From: JAIYDJ01 sp038246975
GTDB taxonomy: Bacteria; Pseudomonadota; Alphaproteobacteria; Rhodobacterales; Rhodobacteraceae
Direction: 5' to 3'
Assembly (NCBI GenBank): GCA_038246975.1
Contig: JBBRVJ010000221.1
Span: 1 to 5,959 of the forward strand
DNA length: 5,959 nt
Part shown: piece by piece, positions 1-5,307 of the stretch
How the letters are laid out: each line of letters opens with the position of its first letter
Position numbering within the stretch: position 1 is the first letter of the stretch
Position numbers and translations under genes: made by a program
Notes under the pieces: generated by a model
Seen by the model: only the letters and a program-made list of their open reading frames with translations
Databases searched by the model: none
What the model was told of the DNA's origin: nothing

Positions 1-777
1 CTCGTCCTCGGACACCGTCAGAATGTCCGTCACGTGCCGCTGCACGAAATGCCATGTCAGGTCCTTCAACGGCACCTTCAACCCATCGGCCACCGTTTCC
101 GGCGCGTCATCGGCGATGATATGCCCGGCCCGGAAGCTGCGTGCCGCATCGTCGGCCATTTCCGGCTCGCCCGCATAGACCCTGATCCCCGGCGCAAGCA
201 CGGAAAGCGTCAGGCACGTCCCCGAAATCATCCCGCCGCCGCCAATCGGCGCAATCACCGCATCCAGCCCCGGCACCTGTTCCAGCATTTCGCGCGAACA
301 GGTCGCCTGCCCCGCAATCACGCGCGGGTCGTTGTAGGGATGCACGAATTCGGCGCCGGTATCCGCCACCACCTGCGCGAACACCGCCTCGCGCGACGTG
401 GTCGAAGGCTCGCATTCCACCACCCGCCCGCCATATCCGCGCACGGCGTCCTTCTTGGCCTGCGGCGCGGTGCGCGGCATTACTACGGTGCAGGGAATCC
501 CCCGCCGCCCCGCCGCGTAACTCAGACATAGCCCGTGGTTGCCGCTGGAATGCGTCGCCACCCCCCGCGCCGCCTGCGCGTCAGTCAACCCGAACACCGC
601 ATTCGACGCGCCGCGCGCCTTGAACGCCCCGGCCTTCTGGAAATTCTCGCATTTCCAGTGCAGATCGGCCCCGGTCAACCTGTTGAAATAGCTGGAGGTC
701 AACACCGGAGTCCGGTGAATATGGGGTGCGATCCGCGCCGCCGCCGCCTCGACATCCGCGTAAGTCGGAACATCCAT
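1..777 (-). CDS. bhcB: beta-hydroxyaspartate dehydratase BhcB (PLP fold type II, serine racemase/threonine dehydratase family), 3' end missing
   Basis: BhcB removes water from (2R,3S)-beta-hydroxyaspartate to give iminosuccinate, the third step of the beta-hydroxyaspartate cycle, in the cytoplasm. The visible 259 residues show the type II PLP fold. The Schiff-base lysine is K53 in GAFKARGA, the substrate loop is SSGNHG (77-82), and the phosphate-binding glycine loop GGGG is at 179-182. A serine-racemase-like divalent cation site is seen in EPEMADDA, with E204 and D210 as likely ligands. Family members are about 320 residues, so roughly 60 C-terminal residues lie beyond position 1. The start at 777 overlaps the bhcA stop (TGATG) and has an AGGTGG Shine-Dalgarno at 785-790, seven bases upstream. 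By sequence alone it could be called threonine dehydratase or serine racemase. The placement directly after bhcA and the divergent IclR regulator make BhcB the better call; that functional assignment is inference from context and known clusters. Confidence 0.88.
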   Translation of the reverse strand, partial: MDVPTYADVEAAAARIAPHIHRTPVLTSSYFNRLTGADLHWKCENFQKAGAFKARGASNAVFGLTDAQAARGVATHSSGNHGLCLSYAAGRRGIPCTVVMPRTAPQAKKDAVRGYGGRVVECEPSTTSREAVFAQVVADTGAEFVHPYNDPRVIAGQATCSREMLEQVPGLDAVIAPIGGGGMISGTCLTLSVLAPGIRVYAGEPEMADDAARSFRAGHIIADDAPETVADGLKVPLKDLTWHFVQRHVTDILTVSEDE

Positions 778-1958
778 CACGCCGCCACCTGCATCGCCGC
801 AGCCCCGCCCCGGTAAAACTCCTGCGCCGCAGCAACGCCAGACCCCAGCGTGACCTTCCAGCCCAGATCGGCCATGCACATCTCGGCGCAGGCCAGCCCC
901 GACAGCACCATCACATCGGTCAGCATTCCCAGATGTCCGATCCTGAACACCTTGCCCGCAACTTCGCCCAAGCCGACGCCGAACGCCACACCGTATTTCG
1001 ACGCCGCCAACTGCACCAGATCCGTCCCGTTGCACCCGGCAGGCACCATCACCGCCGTTACCGTGTCGGAATATAGGTCCGGCGACACGGCACAAGGCAC
1101 CATCCCCCAGGCCGCAACCGCCCGCCGAACGCCGGTCGCCAGCCGCGTATGGCGCGCATAGACCGCCTCCAGCCCCTCGTCCTCCAGCAGTTCGATCGAC
1201 CGCGCCAGCCCCGCAATCAACCCGACCGGCGGCGTGTAGGGATAAGCCCCCGCCGCATGTGTCCGCAGCATGTCCTTGAAATCAAAGAAACAGCGCGACA
1301 GCCCCGCCCCTTCCATCGCCGCCATCGCCTTCGGCGACACCCCAAGGATCGCCAGACCCGCCGGCAGCATGAACCCCTTCTGCGACCCCGCCACCGCGAT
1401 ATCGACGCCCCATCCGGCCATGTCGAACGGCATCGAGCCGATCGACGACACCCCATCGACCAACAGCAGCGCCGGATGATCCCCCATCGCCGCACGAATG
1501 CCGCCGATGTCCGACTTCACCCCCGTCGCCGTCTCGTTGTGCGTCGCCAGAACCGCCTTGATCGCATGCCCGGTATCCGCCCGCAGCGCCGCGCCGATCG
1601 CCGCCGAAGGCGCGCCCTGACCCCAGGGCGTCTCGATGATCTGCACGGTCAGCCCATGCCGCTGACACATGTCGATCCAGCGGTGCGAGAACATGCCGAA
1701 CCGCGCCGCCAGAACCGTATCGCCCGGCGACAGCGTGTTGGTGATCGCCGCCTCCCATCCGCCCGTGCCCGTAGACGGCAGAATGATCACCTCGCCCTCG
1801 CCCATCCGCAGGACCCGCTTCACCCCGGCCACCGCAGGCTTGAAAAGCCGCGCGAAGGCAGGCGAGCGGTGGTCGATGGTCGGCATATCCACCGCCTTGC
1901 GGATCGCCTCGGGAATGTTGGTCGGGCCGGGAATGAAAACCGGGTTCTGGTATGACAT
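777..1958 (-). CDS. bhcA: aspartate:glyoxylate aminotransferase BhcA (PLP class V)
   Basis: BhcA transfers the amino group of aspartate to glyoxylate, giving glycine and oxaloacetate. Glycine then condenses with a second glyoxylate (BhcC), so this enzyme both opens and closes the cycle. The 393-residue protein is full length for the alanine/serine-glyoxylate aminotransferase family. It shows the N-terminal FIPGPTNIP, the cofactor-phosphate loop STGTGG (62-67), D168 in VDGVSSIG that pairs with the pyridine nitrogen, the Schiff-base lysine K194 in GSQKGF, and R339 in FRIGHLG, the usual substrate-carboxylate arginine. The ATG at 1956-1958 is preceded by a perfect AGGAGG (1965-1970) with six bases of spacing. 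It is the first gene of a leftward operon and is translationally coupled to bhcB. Similarity-based pipelines would call it serine-glyoxylate or alanine-glyoxylate aminotransferase; the specific name rests on its association with bhcB and bhcR. A long open frame on the opposite strand is an Arg/His-rich GC shadow. Confidence 0.9.
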   Translation of the reverse strand: MSYQNPVFIPGPTNIPEAIRKAVDMPTIDHRSPAFARLFKPAVAGVKRVLRMGEGEVIILPSTGTGGWEAAITNTLSPGDTVLAARFGMFSHRWIDMCQRHGLTVQIIETPWGQGAPSAAIGAALRADTGHAIKAVLATHNETATGVKSDIGGIRAAMGDHPALLLVDGVSSIGSMPFDMAGWGVDIAVAGSQKGFMLPAGLAILGVSPKAMAAMEGAGLSRCFFDFKDMLRTHAAGAYPYTPPVGLIAGLARSIELLEDEGLEAVYARHTRLATGVRRAVAAWGMVPCAVSPDLYSDTVTAVMVPAGCNGTDLVQLAASKYGVAFGVGLGEVAGKVFRIGHLGMLTDVMVLSGLACAEMCMADLGWKVTLGSGVAAAQEFYRGGAAAMQVAA

Positions 1959-1964
1959 CGCACG

Positions 1965-1970
1965 CCTCCT
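1965..1970 (-). promoter_or_regulatory. strong ribosome binding site of bhcA
   Basis: Reads AGGAGG on the minus strand, six bases before the bhcA ATG. It is a full match to the anti-Shine-Dalgarno core and stronger than any other site in the window. It fixes the bhcA start and fits a highly expressed catabolic operon. Confidence 0.85.
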
Positions 1971-2013
1971 GTGATGATCCTGACCTTACGCCTCCCCGCC
2001 CCCCGGCACAATT

Positions 2014-2036
2014 TTTTCGAAAATGTTTTTCAGAAC
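2014..2036. promoter_or_regulatory. candidate BhcR operator: overlapping A/T-rich dyads
   Basis: Two overlapping dyads are seen. TTTTCGAAAA at 2014-2023 is a perfect 10-base palindrome. GAAAA-TGT-TTTTC at 2019-2031 is a perfect 5-base inverted repeat around three bases. A nearby TTC.GAA pattern extends the symmetry to about 2035 with one inserted base. The GAAA/TTTC core resembles the half-sites of IclR-type operators (GGAAA/TTTCC in E. coli, from memory). The dyad centre lies about 67 bases before the bhcA start codon and overlaps the spacer of the possible bhcA promoter. Operator assignment is inference. Confidence 0.5.
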
Positions 2037-2077
2037 TGCCAACCTATGCTAAACTTGAATGACATCAGGGACTCAGC

Positions 2078-2116
2078 CTTTTTCACCGGGTCGTCGCCTT
2101 CGCATCACGGAAAAAG
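2078..2116 (+). promoter_or_regulatory. possible hairpin or second operator covering the bhcR ribosome binding site
   Basis: CTTTTTC (2078-2084) and GAAAAAG (2110-2116) are perfect 7-base inverted repeats separated by 25 bases. The right arm overlaps the purine-rich GGAAAAAG that serves as the bhcR ribosome binding site. In RNA the pairing could hide that site; in DNA the arms repeat the half-site words of the upstream dyad. The stem is A/U-rich and the loop long, so a stable RNA structure is doubtful. Confidence 0.25.
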
Positions 2117-2118
2117 AC

Positions 2119-2931
2119 ATGCCCACCGAACCCCGCCCCCGCGGCCGCCCCAAGGCGTTTGCCGACAAGACCGACCAGAACACCGTGCAGGCGCTGGATC
2201 GCGCGCTGGACCTGTTGGAACTGCTGGCCGCCACGCCGGGCCGCACGCTGTCCGACCTTGCCACCGCCGCCGACCTGCCCGTGGCCACCGTGTTTCGCGC
2301 GCTGGTGACCCTGCAATCGCATGGCATGGTCGAGGCGCAGGACCCCGGCCAGTTCTGGCATATCGGCGCAGGCGCGTTCCGCATCGGCACCGCCTTTCTG
2401 CGCCGCACCAAGGTCGTCGAACGCAGCCGGGGCCCGATGGACCAGTTGATGCGCGACACGGGCGAGACAGCAAACCTTGGCATCGAGTCGGGCGACGAGG
2501 TTCTGTTCCTCGCCCAATGCGAAACCAGCAACGCGATCCGCGCGTTTTTCCCCCCCGGCACCAAATCCCCCATGCACGTCTCGGGCATCGGCAAGGCGTT
2601 GCTGGCCTGGTATCCCGAAGACAAGGTCAAGGGCATCCTCGCCCGCAAGGGACTTGAGAAATTCACCTCGCTGTCCCTGTCGGACTCGTCCCTGCGCCGC
2701 GACCTTAACCGTACCCGCGAACGGGGTTTCGCCATCGACGATCAGGAACGCACCGAAGGCATGCGCTGCGTCGCGGCCCCGATCTTCAACGCACATGGCG
2801 AACCTGTGGCGGGCCTGTCCGTCTCCGGTCCGGCCTTCCGCATGGGCCTGTCCGACGCCACCCGGTTCGGCGCCCTCGTTCGCGCAGCGGCCGATCAGGT
2901 GACAGAGGCGACGGGTGGCCAGCGCCCTTGA
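2119..2931 (+). CDS. bhcR: IclR-family regulator of the beta-hydroxyaspartate cycle, BhcR
   Basis: BhcR is the expected glyoxylate-sensing regulator of bhcABCD. The 270-residue protein has a basic N-terminal tail RPRGRPK (6-12), which matches the AT-hook core. A winged helix-turn-helix follows (about 21-90; recognition region ADLPVATVFRALVTLQSHG at 51-69), then the IclR effector domain (about 95-265). The effector domain carries SGIGKALLAW (155-164), D207, C217, S234 and S236. These last four keep the spacing of the glyoxylate-pocket residues D212, C222, S239 and S241 recalled for E. coli IclR. I chose ATG 2119 because GGAAAAAG stands just upstream at 2109-2116 and the family usually begins near the basic tail. 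The in-frame ATG at 2059 would add 20 residues but has no ribosome binding site. The gene is divergent from bhcA and ends 27 bases from the convergent DUF533 gene. Class call is certain; the bhc role follows from position. Confidence 0.9.
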   Translation: MPTEPRPRGRPKAFADKTDQNTVQALDRALDLLELLAATPGRTLSDLATAADLPVATVFRALVTLQSHGMVEAQDPGQFWHIGAGAFRIGTAFLRRTKVVERSRGPMDQLMRDTGETANLGIESGDEVLFLAQCETSNAIRAFFPPGTKSPMHVSGIGKALLAWYPEDKVKGILARKGLEKFTSLSLSDSSLRRDLNRTRERGFAIDDQERTEGMRCVAAPIFNAHGEPVAGLSVSGPAFRMGLSDATRFGALVRAAADQVTEATGGQRP

Positions 2932-2958
2932 TCGCGACGGCGTGACCCGACGCATCCC

Positions 2959-3636
2959 TCAGGCCAGCGCCTGCGCCCCCGCCCGAACATGTGCCACCAG
3001 CGCGTCGTCCAGCCCCAACCGCGCGGCAAGCATCGCCAGATAGCCCTTTTCCGCAGCACCCTCGGCGTCCACCACCAGCAAGGACGCGGTATAAATCTCG
3101 ACTGCCTCCGCCTCGTTGCGCGCCAGCGCCGCGATCCGCCCGACGTCCAGCGGCGAGTCCAGTTCCGCCGCGATCAGCGCCTGCGCCTCGGCCTCCAGCC
3201 CCAACCGCGCCAGTTGCCCGTTGATCCTCACCCGTTCGTCGCGGGTCACATGCCCGTCGGCCTTGGCCGCAGCGACCATCGCCTGCAAAAGCCGTTCGGC
3301 AAAATCCTCGCTCACGGCAAAGTCCCCCTCCGGCGCAGGCAGGGCAACCGGACCCTGCCCCTCAGCCTTGCCGGATTTCCAATCGTCATAAGCCTTGTAG
3401 GCCAGCCCCCCGATCAGCGCCGCCCCGCCAACCTTCACGCCCGCACCCACCAGCCGCCGCGCATTGCCCGACAGCAGCACACCCAGCAACCCGCCTGCAA
3501 TGGCACCCTTTGCCAGCGTGGATTGCCCGGCCCATGCTCCCTTGGCCTTCTGCGCCAAACCGCCCGCGCCCTGTTCCCCCGTCACATCGCCCAGACCGCC
3601 CAACAGGCTGTCGATCAGGGATTTCGCTTGTCTCAT
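2959..3636 (-). CDS. membrane-anchored DUF533 / TerB-like protein (YebE type)
   Basis: This 225-residue protein has the layout of the DUF533 family (E. coli YebE), whose function is not known. The N-terminus MRQAKSLIDSLLGGLG is followed by a glycine-rich stretch. Two short hydrophobic, small-residue segments come next (about 41-57 and 62-80, the second ending AYKAYDDW), probably a membrane hairpin or anchor. A Pro/Gly linker (92-105) leads to a C-terminal all-helical TerB-like domain (about 108-225). That domain carries the acidic motif AAKADGHVTRDE (123-134) and a second acidic turn VVDAEGAAEKGYL (188-200), the TerB-type candidate metal sites. Two ATGs compete at 3642 and 3636. AGAGGAG is only two bases from the first but eight from the second, so 3636 is chosen; longer upstream starts lack a site. 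It converges on bhcR and diverges from the CoA-transferase gene, so it is probably its own transcription unit with no evident link to the bhc pathway. Confidence 0.85.
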   Translation of the reverse strand: MRQAKSLIDSLLGGLGDVTGEQGAGGLAQKAKGAWAGQSTLAKGAIAGGLLGVLLSGNARRLVGAGVKVGGAALIGGLAYKAYDDWKSGKAEGQGPVALPAPEGDFAVSEDFAERLLQAMVAAAKADGHVTRDERVRINGQLARLGLEAEAQALIAAELDSPLDVGRIAALARNEAEAVEIYTASLLVVDAEGAAEKGYLAMLAARLGLDDALVAHVRAGAQALA

Positions 3637-3663
3637 GATCATCGCTCCTCTGCGTCTCGTCGC

Positions 3664-3692
3664 GATATGGGAAGCGCCCCCGCCCCCTTCAA
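3664..3692 (-). promoter_or_regulatory. candidate sigma-70 type promoter of the DUF533 gene
   Basis: On the minus strand TTGAAG (3692-3687) is followed after 17 bases by CATATC (3669-3664). The -35 match is fair and the -10 match poor (3 of 6). It would give a short leader of about 20 bases before the ribosome binding site at 3645-3651. The site stands out mainly because the rest of the gap is GC-rich. Confidence 0.3.
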
Positions 3693-3840
3693 CCGCTCCA
3701 ACCCGCCCCGCCTGCGTCGCAACCGGCGTGGACAATCGCCCCAGCCCCGGTTGGCACCTGATGAAAATCCGCGCCGCCTTCGGCAAAGGGCCGGGCCGTC
3801 AACGCCTCCCGACCGTCGCCTCTTTCCAAACCCCGCCCCC

Positions 3841-3857
3841 CGCTGTCTAATACAGCG
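3841..3857. promoter_or_regulatory. 6-base dyad upstream of the CoA-transferase gene
   Basis: CGCTGT (3841-3846) and ACAGCG (3852-3857) are perfect inverted repeats around CTAAT. The dyad ends 19 bases before the chosen ATG and 8 bases before the AAGGA ribosome binding site. It could be a regulator site, a small leader hairpin, or enclose a -10 element (TAATAC, 3849-3854). The sequence does not separate these. Confidence 0.35.
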
Positions 3858-3876
3858 AAACCGCCAAGGATGCCCG

Positions 3877-5220
3877 ATGCTTCAACGCAAGGCCACAGCC
3901 CCCGCCCGCACCATCACGCCCAAGGCCGCAGCCGCGCTTGTTACCTCCGGCATGTGGCTCGACTATGCGGCGGGCCTGCTGCAACCCGATGTGTTCGACG
4001 CGGCCCTCGCCGCCCGCCGGGCCGACCTTACGGACGTCAAGATCCGCACCTGCCTTTCGACCCGCCCCCGCGCGGTGCTGGAGCTTGACCCAGAGGGCGC
4101 GCATTTCTACGCGCTGTCGCTCCATTTCTCGGGCTACGACCGGCGTCAGCATGACGCGGGTCGCATGGGCTATCTGCCTGTGAACCTTGGCGAAATCCCC
4201 GACTATTACCGCCGTTTTGTCCCGCCCGTCGACATCCTGATCCTGAAGACCTGCCGGATGGACGAACACGGCATGTTCAACTTCTCGGCCCTCAACCTCT
4301 GGCACCGCGCCATTGTCGAACGGGCGAAATGCGTGATCGTCGAGGTGACGGACGGCCTGCCCTACGTCCTTGGCCCCGACAACGGCGTCCACATCTCGGA
4401 AGTCGATTACATCATCGAGGGCGACAACTCGCCCGCCACCGAAGTTCCCAACCCTCCCGCCTCGGATGTCGACCGCGCCGTGGGCCGCCTGATCAGCGCG
4501 GAAATCGAGGATGGGTCCTGCCTGCAGATCGGCATCGGCGGCATGCCCAACGCAGTCTGCACCGAACTGCTGCACTCGTCGGCCCGCGACCTTGGCGTGC
4601 ATACCGAAATGATGACCGACGGCATCGCCGACCTTTATCACGCAGGCCGCATCACCGGCGCGCGCAAGACGCTGAACCCCGGCCGCATCGTGTTTTCTTT
4701 CGCTTTGGGGTCAAAGAAACTCTACGACACCCTGCACCGCAATCCCGACATTCTGGCTTGCCCGGTGGATTACACCAACCTGCCGCAGAACATCCTGCAA
4801 AATGACCGGGTGGTGTCGATCAACAACACCACGCAGATCGACCTGCAAGGTCAGGCGGCGTCCGAATCCGACGGGTTCCGCCACATCTCGGGCACCGGCG
4901 GACAGTTGCAATTCGTGCGCGGCGCCTATGCATCTAAAGGGGGGAAGTCCTTCATCTGCCTGTCGTCCATCTATACCAAGGGCGGCGCGCCGCGCAGCCG
5001 GATCGTGCTGTCGCTGACCCCCGGCAACATCGTGACGACGCCGCGCACCGACGTGATGTATGTGGTCACCGAATACGGCATGGTGAACCTGAAAGGCAAA
5101 TCCGTGGCAGAACGGGCGCAGGCGCTGATCTCGATCGCCCACCCCGACTTCCGCGAAGACCTGTCGCGTCAGGCCCACGACAACCGTCTGATCCCGCGCG
5201 GCTTCACCTTCGGCCCTTGA
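3877..5220 (+). CDS. acetyl-CoA hydrolase/transferase family CoA-transferase (4-hydroxybutyrate/butyryl-CoA:acetate type)
   Basis: The enzyme should move CoA between an acyl-CoA and a free carboxylic acid through a glutamyl-CoA thioester, in the cytoplasm. The 447 residues fit the shorter branch of the family (4-hydroxybutyrate and butyryl-CoA:acetate CoA-transferases, about 430-450 residues) rather than the ~500-residue succinyl-CoA:acetate type. Residues 1-200 form the N-terminal CoA-transferase domain. The second domain shows the glycine loop GIGGMP (219-224), the catalytic glutamate E244 in HTEMMTDGIADLY, and the GTGGQLQFVRGA loop (339-350) expected to shape the oxyanion/CoA site. The C-terminus has TPRTDVMYVVTEYGMVNLKGKS, typical of the family (quoted in part: VVTEYGMVNL). 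The ATG at 3877 has AAGGA (3866-3870) six bases upstream. The open frame continues far upstream, but that part is antisense to the DUF533 gene and lacks family similarity. The acyl substrate cannot be read from sequence. A leftover GC-poor codon patch lies at 4690-4720. Confidence 0.88.
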   Translation: MLQRKATAPARTITPKAAAALVTSGMWLDYAAGLLQPDVFDAALAARRADLTDVKIRTCLSTRPRAVLELDPEGAHFYALSLHFSGYDRRQHDAGRMGYLPVNLGEIPDYYRRFVPPVDILILKTCRMDEHGMFNFSALNLWHRAIVERAKCVIVEVTDGLPYVLGPDNGVHISEVDYIIEGDNSPATEVPNPPASDVDRAVGRLISAEIEDGSCLQIGIGGMPNAVCTELLHSSARDLGVHTEMMTDGIADLYHAGRITGARKTLNPGRIVFSFALGSKKLYDTLHRNPDILACPVDYTNLPQNILQNDRVVSINNTTQIDLQGQAASESDGFRHISGTGGQLQFVRGAYASKGGKSFICLSSIYTKGGAPRSRIVLSLTPGNIVTTPRTDVMYVVTEYGMVNLKGKSVAERAQALISIAHPDFREDLSRQAHDNRLIPRGFTFGP

Positions 5221-5307
5221 CCGACCGGCACGCCCCCCGACCGGAATCGCCTTGCGCCGCCAAGCCCCCCGGCTATAACCCGCCAAGTTTGCGCAGCGGG
5301 GGCCACC
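5221..5307 (+). promoter_or_regulatory. carB: intergenic region with candidate carB promoter
   Basis: The 87-base gap carries TATAAC (5274-5279, 5 of 6 with TATAAT) with TTGCGC (5252-5257) 16 bases upstream as a weak -35. Transcription would begin near 5286, giving a leader of about 22 bases. The ribosome binding site is only a G-rich stretch (5298-5302). CCGACCGG occurs twice (5221-5244), but I see no stem followed by a T run, so there is no clear terminator for the CoA-transferase gene and read-through into carB is possible. Confidence 0.45.

Larger units (their letters stand above)
1959..2118. promoter_or_regulatory. divergent bhcA-bhcR control region
   Basis: This 160-base gap separates the divergent start codons of bhcA and bhcR and must hold both promoters. 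It contains the only clear A/T-rich island of the window (about 2008-2060). For bhcA on the minus strand, TTGGCA (2042-2037) resembles a -35 box (5 of 6 with TTGACA), but no convincing -10 box stands 16-18 bases downstream. For bhcR on the plus strand, TATGCT (2045-2050, 4 of 6 with TATAAT) is a possible -10 box without a good -35. Weak core elements suggest an activator-dependent promoter, which is inference. In P. denitrificans the BhcR protein is known to bind the equivalent region and glyoxylate weakens that binding. Confidence 0.7.
3637..3876. other. divergent intergenic region between the DUF533 and CoA-transferase genes
   Basis: This 240-base GC-rich gap lies between two divergent start codons. 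I see no convincing small gene in it. Open frames that cross it on either strand are upstream extensions without ribosome binding sites. It carries the possible DUF533 promoter near its left end and the CGCTGT-CTAAT-ACAGCG dyad near its right end. No good -35/-10 pair was found for the CoA-transferase gene. Confidence 0.5.

Noticed and set aside
1149..1955. Long plus-strand open frame opposite bhcA
   Set aside because: The product is Arg/His/Pro-rich with no fold, it lies wholly antisense to a clearly conserved aminotransferase, and it has no ribosome binding site. It is a GC-codon shadow.
2059..2118. Earlier start of bhcR adding 20 residues
   Set aside because: There is no ribosome binding site before 2059, and the added part overlaps the control region. 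ATG 2119 has GGAAAAAG upstream and matches the usual family start.
2083..2955. Minus-strand open frames covering bhcR
   Set aside because: They have shadow composition and no recognisable domain, while the plus strand encodes a complete IclR protein.
2917..2971. Direct repeat GGCCAGCGCC at 2917-2926 and 2962-2971
   Set aside because: Both copies lie in the last codons of two different genes in GC-rich DNA; ten bases of shared sequence are expected by chance and show no other structure.
2989..3876. Upstream extension of the CoA-transferase reading frame (nearly 300 extra residues)
   Set aside because: It is antisense to the DUF533 gene for most of its length, reads as low-complexity Arg/Pro/Gln, and the family N-terminus begins at the ATG at 3877 with a good ribosome binding site.
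3847..4641. Minus-strand open frame opposite the CoA-transferase gene
   Set aside because: It is rich in Val/Gly/Arg/His/Asp as expected from the complement of GC-rich codons, with no motif and no start signal.
1282..4720. Shared decamer TCAAAGAAAC at 1282-1291 and 4711-4720
   Set aside because: Two isolated copies in unrelated coding sequences and different contexts look like chance.
4929..4950. AAAGGGGGGAAG run in the CoA-transferase gene as a programmed frameshift site
   Set aside because: The reading frame splits it as AAA-GGG-GGG, which does not fit the slippery heptamer register, and the protein is full length without a shift.
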